NCBI GenBank assembly: GCA_934141605.1 | Contig: CAKPCL010000010.1 | Span: 1-39,538, forward strand | Length of the DNA stretch: 39,538 nt | Direction of reading: 5' to 3' | DNA from: an uncultured Clostridia bacterium | GTDB taxonomy: Bacteria > Bacillota > Clostridia > TANB77 > CAG-508 | Shown here: positions 1-6,517 of the stretch, one piece after another | How positions within the stretch are numbered: position 1 is the stretch's first letter | Layout of the letters: every line of letters begins with the position of its first letter | The notes under the pieces: generated by a model | What the model was told of the DNA's origin: nothing | Seen by the model: only the letters and a program-made list of their open reading frames with translations | Database searches by the model: none | Position numbers and translations under genes: made by a program

Positions 1-531
1 GTAAAATACAATGAAGCAGACTTAATAGTATCAAAATGGCCAACAATAAGAGAAAAATTTGCATTTGATGACGAAGAACAAACAGTTGAAAAAATAAAAG
101 AAATCATTACAGAAATAAGAAACGTAAGAGCAAACATGAACATCCACCCATCAAAAAAATCAGAATTAATATTTGTAACTAAAAAGTACGAAAACGAAAT
201 CTGGGAAGCAAAGGACTTCATCTTAAAACTAGGACTTGGTGAAAAGATAGTAGTTCAAAAAGACAAAACAGGAGTACTAGAAAACGCAATAAGTATCCTA
301 AAGGACGGAATCGAACTATACATGCCACTTGAAGACTTAGTAGACATGGAAGAAGAAAGAAAGAGACTAGAAGAAGAAAAAGCAAGACTAGAATCAGAAG
401 TAGCAAGATGCGAAAAAATGCTATCAAACCCAGGATTTATCAACAAAGCACCAGAAAAGAAAATACAAGAAGAAAAAGACAAATTAGAAAAATACAAAGA
501 CATGCTAAATAAAGTAAAAGAAAGATTATAA
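1..531 (+). CDS. valS: Valine--tRNA ligase, C-terminal part (5' end outside window)
   Basis: This is the 3' end of a gene that begins upstream; the frame is open from base 1 and gives 176 codons before the TAA. The segment VRANMNIHPSKK is the characteristic end of the ValRS anticodon-binding domain. It is followed by the C-terminal coiled-coil arm: VDMEEERKRLEEEKARLESE, then LSNPGFINKAPE. In this family the arm contacts the tRNA elbow. The enzyme charges tRNA-Val in the cytoplasm. The internal ATG at 136 is not the start, because conserved family sequence lies before it. The next gene is convergent, and a palindromic repeat (541-600) fills the gap. Confidence 0.95.
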   Translation, partial: VKYNEADLIVSKWPTIREKFAFDDEEQTVEKIKEIITEIRNVRANMNIHPSKKSELIFVTKKYENEIWEAKDFILKLGLGEKIVVQKDKTGVLENAISILKDGIELYMPLEDLVDMEEERKRLEEEKARLESEVARCEKMLSNPGFINKAPEKKIQEEKDKLEKYKDMLNKVKERL

Positions 532-540
532 TAAGGTTAT

Positions 541-600
541 GTCCAAAAGGGACGGTTCTAAATGGACAAAATGTCCAAACAGAACCGTCCCATTTGGACA
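541..600. repeat. Palindromic GGGACGGTTCT/AGAACCGTCCC repeat, copy 1
   Basis: The outer arms (about 20 bp, one mismatch) begin TGTCCAAA and end TTTGGACA, and enclose the cores GGGACGGTTCT and AGAACCGTCCC. A second small palindrome, TGGACA-AAA-TGTCCA, sits in the middle, so the element could fold as a cross. Bases 562-600 match 16822-16860 at 37 of 39 positions. It lies between the convergent ends of valS and the carboxypeptidase gene and lacks a clear T-run. Similar palindromes are common REP-like elements in Firmicutes; the class assignment is inference. Confidence 0.85.
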
Positions 601-608
601 TTTTGATA

Positions 609-1830
609 TTAAATGATTCTTTTAAACATAGTAAATAAATTTATTTTGTCAACATTTTCTGAGGCAACTAAATTAACACTTGCAAGTTCATTACCGTCTA
701 AAGTGAAAGTAACTTTGCCGAAGGACATCGCCTTTTTTAATTGGGGCTTCTATATTATTATTTATTTCAATGGTTTGTGAAACTTGGCTTTCTTTACCTT
801 TTTCGATTAGAGTTCCTGCGTTTTTTTCTAAAGCTACATCAACTTGACTTTTAACGCCTTTATTAATAGAAACAGATTGAATTATATCACCTTTATTTCC
901 AAAACTTTTAAAAGAAAATTTACTAAAGCCATAATCTAATAATTTTTGGGCTTCTGAAAATCTTACTTTTGTTGAAGGTGCTTTCATAATTACTGCAATT
1001 AAAGATAAATCGTCACGAGTTGCACTTGCTGATAAATTATACAAAGCAAGTGATGTTGAGCCTGTTTTTAAACCGGTTATTCCTTTATAAGTTTTTATTA
1101 ATTTGTTTGTATTTACTAATTGAGATTTGCCGTCTCTTAAACTATCTATCCAAATTGTTGTGTATTTTGTTATGTCAGGGTGATTAGTTAAAAGTTCACG
1201 AGACATTAAAGCAATATCATAAGCAGATGTTACATGACCGTCTTCATCAATGCCATGACAGTTCTTGAATGTAGTATCGTTCATACCTAACTGTTTAGCT
1301 TTATCGTTCATCATTTGCACAAAGGCTTCTTCTGAACCTGCAATATGTTCAGCCATGGCAACAACACAATCATTAGCAGATACAACACAAATGGCCTTTA
1401 GCATTTCATCAACAGTAAGTGTTTCTCTAGGATCTAACCATATTTGTGAACCGCCCATAGAACGAGCTGTTTCTGAGCAATTAACTGTATCGGTATAAGA
1501 CAATTTTCCATTATCTATTTGTTCCATTATTAGCAAAATACTCATTATTTTTGTTACAGAAGCGGGACGCAATTGTTCGTGAATATTATGAGAATACAAA
1601 ATTTGACCAGTAGATTGTTCTATTAATATTGCAGCGCCACTTTCTAAATTTAGAGAATTATTTTCTGTTACTTCAGATGTCAGTTTAGAATTATTAGAAG
1701 AATTAACTGTTATAGAATCTGATTCTATTGACCATATATATGAATCAGAATAACCATAAGAAATAGAAAAAATGGTTATATTTAATGCAATAATAACAAA
1801 TACAGCAATTATTTTTTTAAAAAATTTCAT
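609..1830 (-). CDS. D-alanyl-D-alanine carboxypeptidase (DacF-type, family S11), interrupted by a +1 frame disruption
   Basis: A secreted penicillin-binding protein that trims the terminal D-Ala from peptidoglycan stem peptides. It has an N-terminal signal/anchor (about residues 1-26), the SxxK motif SVTK at 91-94, SAN at 151-153 and KTG at 255-257, the complete S11 active site. SMGGSQIWL is typical of DacF-like enzymes. In frame the protein stops at 691 (379 aa) with a nonsense tail. If the C of the CGG codon at 720-718 is skipped, the next frame reads GKVTFTLDGNELASVNLVA and continues to NLFTMFKRII and a stop at 609. That is the expected C-terminal domain, giving about 406 aa. The ribosome binding site AAGGAAGG lies just upstream of the ATG at 1830. 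DacF acts in sporulation in Bacillus; that role here is inference. Confidence 0.88.
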
Positions 1831-1942
1831 TTTAAAATCCTTCCTTCCTTAATTTTATAAAATTATTATAAATATATGAAATACATTTTCCTTTTAGAAT
1901 TAAAGTTTTATAAAAGAAAATAACCTTTTTATAAATTAAAAT

Positions 1943-1971
1943 TTGATTAATTATGTTAATTGTGATATAAT
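1943..1971 (+). promoter_or_regulatory. Promoter for the hypothetical gene at 2050
   Basis: TTGATT (1943-1948), a 17-base spacer and TATAAT (1966-1971). A small hairpin TGCTTA/TAAGCA (2006-2022) lies in the leader before the AGGAG site. Confidence 0.7.
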
Positions 1972-2049
1972 ATATGTATGTCGTTCAGACAAATACATAA
2001 AAAAATGCTTAGTGTATAAGCAAAAACGCACCAAAGAAGGAGAACAAAC

Positions 2050-2382
2050 ATGAACAACAAAAAACTGATTTTTGACGCTGCATATGCGGAAGTAGCAAAG
2101 CTGGGTTTAAATAGTTATGAAACTCAGTATATTGCAAAAATGGTCTTGCGGAAGGTAAGACACCCAGAAGAAACAATATACAAAATAACAAAAAATGTCG
2201 AAAGTAAAATGTCTAAGATTTATAAGCATACGGAACTAAGTAGCCAAAGAAGATTAGATATTTTACATGACTCAATTGAAGGTGCGAACATTTCTGATGA
2301 ATTGAAGAATAGTGGCGAGATTGTTAAAGAAACCATCGAAGAATTGGCCACTAATGTAGTAAATAAAATTGATCAGAAATAA
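2050..2382 (+). CDS. Hypothetical protein, 110 aa, solitary transcription unit
   Basis: I do not recognise a family. The protein is soluble, charged and probably helical, with no signal peptide or membrane segment. AGGAG at about 2038-2042 supports the ATG at 2050, and the gene has its own promoter and terminator. Codon 34 is CGG (2149-2151) and the frame stays open through it. Skipping a base there would give a stop within three codons, so here CGG must be read as a normal codon, presumably Arg. It belongs with the other solitary unknown genes of this window that use CGG, unlike the conserved genes. Confidence 0.75.
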   Translation: MNNKKLIFDAAYAEVAKLGLNSYETQYIAKMVLRKVRHPEETIYKITKNVESKMSKIYKHTELSSQRRLDILHDSIEGANISDELKNSGEIVKETIEELATNVVNKIDQK

Positions 2383-2435
2383 AGTCATATAAGAGGGAAT
2401 GTGTTTATTATATACATTCTCTCTTGACTTTTTTA
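2382..2435 (+). terminator. Rho-independent terminator after the 2050 gene
   Basis: Stem 2391-2402 pairs with 2414-2425 (12 bp, one G-U), extended outward by AAGTCA/TGACTT and followed by a T-run. Confidence 0.8.
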
Positions 2436-2484
2436 TTCAAAAATAATATCATATAAATATAAAATATGAAGGATGTAGATTTAT

Positions 2485-2688
2485 ATGTTGGGTTTAATAA
2501 TTAAAATAATATTATTGTTAGTAGTTTTGTGCGGAGTAATTTTAATATATGATGCAAGAAGTTTGACCAAAAAATTTTTTGGATTTGGTGACCAAAATGA
2601 GGGGGCAGCTGGTTTGAAATTTTTTGGAGTAATTTTGGTTTTTGTTGGTGGTATAGTATTATTTTTTGTGCAGAGAAACTTTTTATAA
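2485..2688 (+). CDS. Small membrane protein, 67 aa
   Basis: Unrecognised. There are two hydrophobic segments (about residues 2-22 and 45-63) separated by a short polar loop containing DARSLTKKFFGFGDQ. The topology therefore looks like a two-helix membrane hairpin. AAGGATG at 2469 lies 9 bases before the ATG. The gene sits just upstream of tRNA-Leu. No partner can be inferred from the context. Confidence 0.65.
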   Translation: MLGLIIKIILLLVVLCGVILIYDARSLTKKFFGFGDQNEGAAGLKFFGVILVFVGGIVLFFVQRNFL

Positions 2689-2702
2689 TTTTTTATTAAT
2701 TG

Positions 2703-2750
2703 CTATTGACAATAAAACCTTTAATGTGTTAATATAAATATTGTCAATAG
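2703..2750 (+). promoter_or_regulatory. tRNA-Leu promoter enclosed by a perfect 11-bp inverted repeat
   Basis: CTATTGACAAT (2703-2713) and ATTGTCAATAG (2740-2750) are perfect inverted copies. The left copy contains the TTGACA -35 box (2706-2711). A -10 candidate TAATAT (2730-2735) lies between the arms, 18 bases on. No T-run follows, so it is not an obvious terminator. Confidence 0.7.
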
Positions 2751-2755
2751 GAAAT

Positions 2756-2839
2756 GCGGATGTGGCGGAATTGGTAGACGCGCTGGTCTTAGGAACCAGT
2801 GCCAACGGCGTGGGGGTTCGAGTCCCTTCATCCGCACCA
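2756..2839 (+). tRNA. tRNA-Leu (anticodon UAG)
   Basis: The acceptor stem GCGGATG/CATCCGC closes on a genome-encoded ACCA end. The anticodon stem CTGGT/ACCAG holds the loop CTTAGGA, anticodon TAG, which reads CUA. A long variable arm (TGCCAACGGCGT) follows, as expected for a class II leucine tRNA, and then the GGTTCGAGTC T-arm. Confidence 0.97.
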
Positions 2840-2880
2840 ATGACATATCTGTTCGAACTAATAGAACAGAATTGATACAA

Positions 2881-2917
2881 AATCAATCAGAAAATAAAAT
2901 CTGGTTGATTTTTTTGT
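2881..2917 (+). terminator. Terminator after tRNA-Leu
   Basis: AATCAATCAGA pairs with TCTGGTTGATT (one G-U) and is followed by a T-run. A further 7-bp hairpin TCTGTTC/GAACAGA (2848-2870) lies between it and the tRNA. Confidence 0.8.
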
Positions 2918-2998
2918 TGCCGAAAAACAATATTAAAATCATCCAAGAAAGGATGCTGGAAGAAGATGAAGATATTTTTATGCAGTTTCATACATTTG

Positions 2999-3027
2999 TT
3001 GCAATATTATGTAAAATGTGGTAAAAT
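2999..3027 (+). promoter_or_regulatory. Promoter for the gene at 3094
   Basis: TTGCAA (2999-3004), 17 bases, TAAAAT (3022-3027). Confidence 0.6.
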
Positions 3028-3093
3028 AAAGAAGTAATTTTTTTGTGAAAGGTCAGATAATTCACACGTCGGATAGCTATGGAGGTGCTACTT

Positions 3094-3642
3094 ATGATAG
3101 AACAATTAGAATTAATGATGGCAAATCGGTATTTCGATCGACGGATGAGAACAATCTTTGTAGATAGGTGTAATGCCAAAGGAATAGAAACATTTGAGGA
3201 ATACTTGACTTATAGATATCGAGATAATTGTTATTATTATAGCGGATATGCTATTATTGGTTTAAATAATGATGATTATCTAATGAGAGGAGACCTTTGT
3301 ATCTCTGGAGATTTTATTTGGAAAAATGGAGGTTACTCTCATGGTTGGGTTGAGTTCAAGTATAGAGGCAAAGAATATGTTTTCGATTCTATGTGCAGAG
3401 GGGTTGTTACTAAAGCTGAATGGTATGAAAAATTTAAACCAAATGTGAAATTCAAACATTCCAAGCAGGAGATTATCGAAAGTTTTAAAGATAAACTCCA
3501 AATTTTATCAAAAAATTGCTACAGAGTTCAAGATAGTAGTATTCATGATTATTATACAGTTAGTGTATATGAGCGTGGAAAATTATTTATGCATGGAGAA
3601 AAAATAAAAAAATTTATTGCATACGACGAACCGAGTGGCTAA
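3094..3642 (+). CDS. Hypothetical protein with a possible Cys-His-Asp (transglutaminase/papain-like) triad
   Basis: I chose the ATG at 3094 because GGAGG (3081-3085) lies 8 bases before it; the ATG at 3079 overlaps that site. The 182-aa protein has no signal or membrane segment. Its middle contains NCYYYSGYAIIG, then HGWVEF, then YVFDSMCRG. A cysteine, a histidine followed by W-x-E, and an aspartate in that order and spacing resemble the catalytic core of transglutaminase-like cysteine hydrolases. This is pattern recognition only. CGG is used at codons 12 and 17 with no frame disturbance. The gene stands alone with its own promoter and terminator. Confidence 0.7.
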   Translation: MIEQLELMMANRYFDRRMRTIFVDRCNAKGIETFEEYLTYRYRDNCYYYSGYAIIGLNNDDYLMRGDLCISGDFIWKNGGYSHGWVEFKYRGKEYVFDSMCRGVVTKAEWYEKFKPNVKFKHSKQEIIESFKDKLQILSKNCYRVQDSSIHDYYTVSVYERGKLFMHGEKIKKFIAYDEPSG

Positions 3643-3649
3643 AAACATG

Positions 3650-3683
3650 AGCAGACAATAACTGACCTATTGTCTGCTTTATT
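3650..3683. terminator. Bidirectional terminator between convergent genes
   Basis: AGCAGACAATA (3650-3660) pairs with TATTGTCTGCT (3668-3678). It serves the 3094 gene and lies at the end of the converging 3685-4197 gene. Confidence 0.75.
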
Positions 3684-3684
3684 A

Positions 3685-4197
3685 TTACCATGCCATTTTT
3701 TGCGAATAATGCCATTGCAACCGGTTAGCAATCTGACACTCGTTAAAAATGAAAAAATCAATTTGTTTTTTACTGATACCAATAGATTTCATCCTAGCTC
3801 TTAACTCGGAATCAGAATTAGAAACACCAGAATAAATCGTATTTTGACAAATAATACGCAAAACTTTTTCAGGGAAAGAATAACGATTATTGTCATGTGC
3901 AAAATTAGCACTATCAGTAAGATAAACTAATTCTGAAAAAGTGCATTTTTTTAGATCAATAGGATTCATATCTGCATATATAAAAGGGCTTTCTGCTAAT
4001 AAAACATTTGACTTAATGTAGCAACCGTTTCCAATGGAAATTTCATCAGCTTCACGAAACTTAACAATTTGCTCATCTGTTAATCCCATTAGCTTTAACC
4101 GTCTTTCATATTCACAAATATAAATACTCTTATCACTATCACTTTTTAGAGCTTCAAACAAAAGCTCTGATGTCATACAATCTTGTACCTTTTTCAT
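3685..4197 (-). CDS. Hypothetical protein, 170 aa
   Basis: No family recognised. It is soluble, with no signal peptide. A well-placed AGGAGG (about 4203-4208) precedes the ATG at 4197. Two arginines, at residues 33 and 159, are encoded by CGG without loss of frame. The gene is divergent from lexA across a 219-base AT-rich gap, which holds an imperfect palindrome around 4214-4240. It ends on the terminator shared with the 3094 gene. Confidence 0.7.
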   Translation of the reverse strand: MKKVQDCMTSELLFEALKSDSDKSIYICEYERRLKLMGLTDEQIVKFREADEISIGNGCYIKSNVLLAESPFIYADMNPIDLKKCTFSELVYLTDSANFAHDNNRYSFPEKVLRIICQNTIYSGVSNSDSELRARMKSIGISKKQIDFFIFNECQIANRLQWHYSQKMAW

Positions 4198-4359
4198 GGT
4201 AATCCTCCTAAAGTGTAGTATAATAATTATTATATTACTAAAAACATGCTGTTAAAATACCAGTACAAAAGGATTATAACACATTATAGTAAATATATCA
4301 ACAAAAACAAATGATTGATGATATAATCAAAAAAATTAAAACAAAAAGAGAAAAAATGT

Positions 4360-4395
4360 TTGACATTTTTTTGTTTGTATGATATTATAAACAAA
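4360..4395 (+). promoter_or_regulatory. lexA promoter with a TTTGTTT/AAACAAA palindrome
   Basis: TTGACA (4360-4365), 17 bases, TATTAT (4383-4388). The inverted pair TTTGTTT (4370-4376) and AAACAAA (4389-4395) brackets the -10 box and could be an operator. It does not match the GAAC-N4-GTTC Gram-positive LexA box. Confidence 0.65.
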
Positions 4396-4416
4396 AATTG
4401 AAATGGAGTGATATAT

Positions 4417-5067
4417 ATGCCAAGAAAAAGACCTGAATTAAATGGAAGAGAAAAATCAATACTAAGATATATTGAAAAACAAATAATGAATGTAGGATAT
4501 GCACCATCAGTAAGAGAAATAGGAAAAGCAGTAGGATTAAGTTCAACAGCAACAGTACATGGATACTTAGCAAGACTAGAAGACAAAGGATACATAAAAA
4601 AACAAGATAAAAAAGGAAGAACACTAAGACTATTAAAAGGAACAGACGGAGAAGAAAAGAAGACATCATCAAAAGACTTTTATACACAAAAAGAATTAGT
4701 AGAAGTTCCAGTAGTTGGAAAAATAACAGCAGGTATGCCTATTTTAGCTGTTGAAAATGTAACAGACACATTTCCAATTCCAATTGACTTTGTTGGAAAT
4801 TCAGACTGCTTTATGCTTACAGTTAGAGGAGAAAGCATGATAGAAGCAGGAATTCTAGATGGAGACTACATATTAGTAAGAAAACAAAATAATGCAAACA
4901 ATGGAGAAATAGTTGTAGCATTAATTGAAGATGAAGCAACAGTAAAAACATTTTATAAAGAAACAGACCATATAAGACTACAACCTGAAAATAGCACAAT
5001 GGATCCAATAATAGTTCCAAACTGTGAAATCCTAGGAAAAGTATGTGGAGTATTTAGAAAAATGTAA
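4417..5067 (+). CDS. lexA: LexA, SOS-response repressor and self-cleaving protease
   Basis: 216 aa, normal family length. The N-terminal winged helix (about 1-70) includes REIGKAVGLSSTATVHGYL, the recognition-helix region. The C-terminal S24 domain carries the Ala105-Gly106 cleavage site in GKITAGMP, Ser140 in GESMIEAG and Lys177 in ATVKTF. RecA filaments trigger cleavage between the two domains, which relieves repression of DNA-repair genes. The ATG at 4417 has TGGAG at 4404-4408; an in-frame GTG at 4408 overlaps that site and is less likely. A HAD phosphatase follows after 17 bases, probably in the same transcript. Confidence 0.96.
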   Translation: MPRKRPELNGREKSILRYIEKQIMNVGYAPSVREIGKAVGLSSTATVHGYLARLEDKGYIKKQDKKGRTLRLLKGTDGEEKKTSSKDFYTQKELVEVPVVGKITAGMPILAVENVTDTFPIPIDFVGNSDCFMLTVRGESMIEAGILDGDYILVRKQNNANNGEIVVALIEDEATVKTFYKETDHIRLQPENSTMDPIIVPNCEILGKVCGVFRKM

Positions 5068-5084
5068 TTTGACAAGGAGAAGAA

Positions 5085-5768
5085 ATGATTAAAAAAGTTA
5101 TATTTGATATTGATAATACTTTAATACCTTGGAAAAAAGAATATTTTAATGAAATATATAATGTTTTAAAAGATTTGCAAATAAAATGCACCACAGAAGA
5201 TTTTAAAAATATAACAAAAGCTCTTGAAGAATATGAAAAAGAACACCTAAAATTTAAGAAAGATGTAATGTTAAACTTCATTAATAATTATACAGGTAAA
5301 ACATATCCAAAAGAATTTATGGATAATATTATAGAAAAATGTTCAAATTGTGTACCAGAAAAATTACCAGACGAAACTATAAAAATGTTAGAATATGTGA
5401 AAAATAAATATGAAGTAGTAATTTTAACAGATTGGTATAAAGAACAGCAGGTAAAAAGACTGAAGAAAACTAAAATATTAAAATATTTTAGTGAAGTATA
5501 TTGTGCAGAAAATACAAAAAGAAAACCATATAAAGAAGCCTTTATGCAAGCAATTGGAACATACAAACCTGAACAATGTATGATGATAGGAGATGATTTT
5601 GAAAGAGATATAGAAGGAGCATTAAAAGCAGGGCTTCAAGCAATTTATTATAATCCTAAGAGTGAAGAAAAAACGCCAATAATATCTTATTACAGCATTA
5701 ATGACAATACAGAGAAAATTAAGTATTATACAATTTCAAAATTAAAAGAAATAACAGAAATTTTATAA
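5085..5768 (+). CDS. HAD-superfamily phosphatase (YjjG/pyrimidine-nucleotidase-like)
   Basis: 227 aa with all four HAD motifs. Motif I is FDIDNT, with nucleophile Asp8 and Asp10. Motif II is LTD, with Thr115. Motif III is Lys147 in KRKPYKE. Motif IV is GDDFERDIEGA, with Asp170/171. The helical cap between motifs I and II (about 15-95) indicates a C1-cap haloacid-dehalogenase-like phosphatase of small metabolites. AAGGAGAAG lies before the ATG. It is 17 bases downstream of lexA, so co-transcription is likely. Substrate unknown; nucleoside monophosphates are a guess from overall resemblance. Confidence 0.85.
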   Translation: MIKKVIFDIDNTLIPWKKEYFNEIYNVLKDLQIKCTTEDFKNITKALEEYEKEHLKFKKDVMLNFINNYTGKTYPKEFMDNIIEKCSNCVPEKLPDETIKMLEYVKNKYEVVILTDWYKEQQVKRLKKTKILKYFSEVYCAENTKRKPYKEAFMQAIGTYKPEQCMMIGDDFERDIEGALKAGLQAIYYNPKSEEKTPIISYYSINDNTEKIKYYTISKLKEITEIL

Positions 5769-5815
5769 TTAGACAAAATTCACAAAAAATTCACAAAAAT
5801 GTTACAACAAAAATG

Positions 5816-5860
5816 TTGACAAATGACACAGTGTCACTTATAATATATGACACAGTGTCA
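5816..5860 (+). promoter_or_regulatory. Consensus promoter with two identical TetR operators
   Basis: TTGACA (5816-5821), 17 bases, TATAAT (5839-5844). The 13-bp perfect palindrome TGACACAGTGTCA occurs twice: at 5824-5836, inside the spacer, and at 5848-5860, at the expected transcription start. The centres are 24 bases apart. The arrangement fits autorepression by the TetR protein encoded immediately downstream, and control of the ABC exporter. Confidence 0.88.
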
Positions 5861-5901
5861 TTTTTACTTTTAATTTAATTTGAATAGAAGGTGGTGAAAA
5901 T

Positions 5902-6517
5902 ATGCCAAAAGAAACATTTTTAAAATTACCTGAAGAAAAAAAGAATAAAATAATAAAAGCAGCCAAAAAAGAATTTGAAAGAGTATCATTTGAACAAACC
6001 TCAATAAAAAATATTGTAGAAGATGCAGAAATTGCTAGAGGAAGTTTTTATCAATATTTTGAGAGTAAAGAAGACTTATTACGGGTATATTTTAAATATG
6101 CACTTTAAAAAAATTAATGCACAAATGCAAGAAAATGTAATAAAATCTAAAGGTGATATCTTCAAAATTTTTATATCAATGTATGATTGCGTAGACAGCA
6201 ACCTCATAAAAAATGAAGATATGGAATTTTACAGAAAAATATTTGAAAATTTAAAAACAAGTGAAGATAGCAAAATTTTTAAAAAATTTGTAGATGAAAG
6301 ACCTAAAAAAATAAAAGATTTTTATGAATATATAGATACTTCAAATTTAAAAGTAAACTCAAAAGAAGAATTTGAAATCGTAGAAAAAATTTTATTTACA
6401 GTAACTACAAAAGCTATTGTAATGAGATTTAAATATGAATCAAAAGAACAAGCAAGAGAAAACTTTTTAAAACAAATTGAGTATTTAAAATATGGAATTA
6501 CGAAGGGAGAAAAATAA
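5902..6517 (+). CDS. TetR/AcrR-family regulator of the ABC exporter, interrupted by a +1 frame disruption
   Basis: The N-terminal helix-turn-helix is clear: FEQTSIKNIVEDAEIARGSF followed by YQYFESKEDLL. In frame, translation stops at 6108 after 68 aa, leaving only the DNA-binding part. The break is at the codon CGG (6082-6084). Skipping its C gives GYILNMHFKKINAQ and an open frame to 6517, a normal ligand-binding domain of about 205 aa in total. Loss of one G of the GGG run would work equally well. An ATG at 6023 in the second frame would not make a complete domain. The stop codon overlaps the next start (TAATG), so the exporter is translationally coupled. The two TGACACAGTGTCA sites upstream are its probable operators. 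Confidence 0.88.

Noticed and set aside
4198..4416. A classic GAAC-N4-GTTC LexA box at the lexA promoter
   Set aside because: I could not find one; only TTTGTTT/AAACAAA and a weak AACA..TGTT palindrome are present.
6023..6517. Separate gene starting at 6023
   Set aside because: It overlaps the helix-turn-helix in another frame and only makes sense as the second half of the interrupted TetR.
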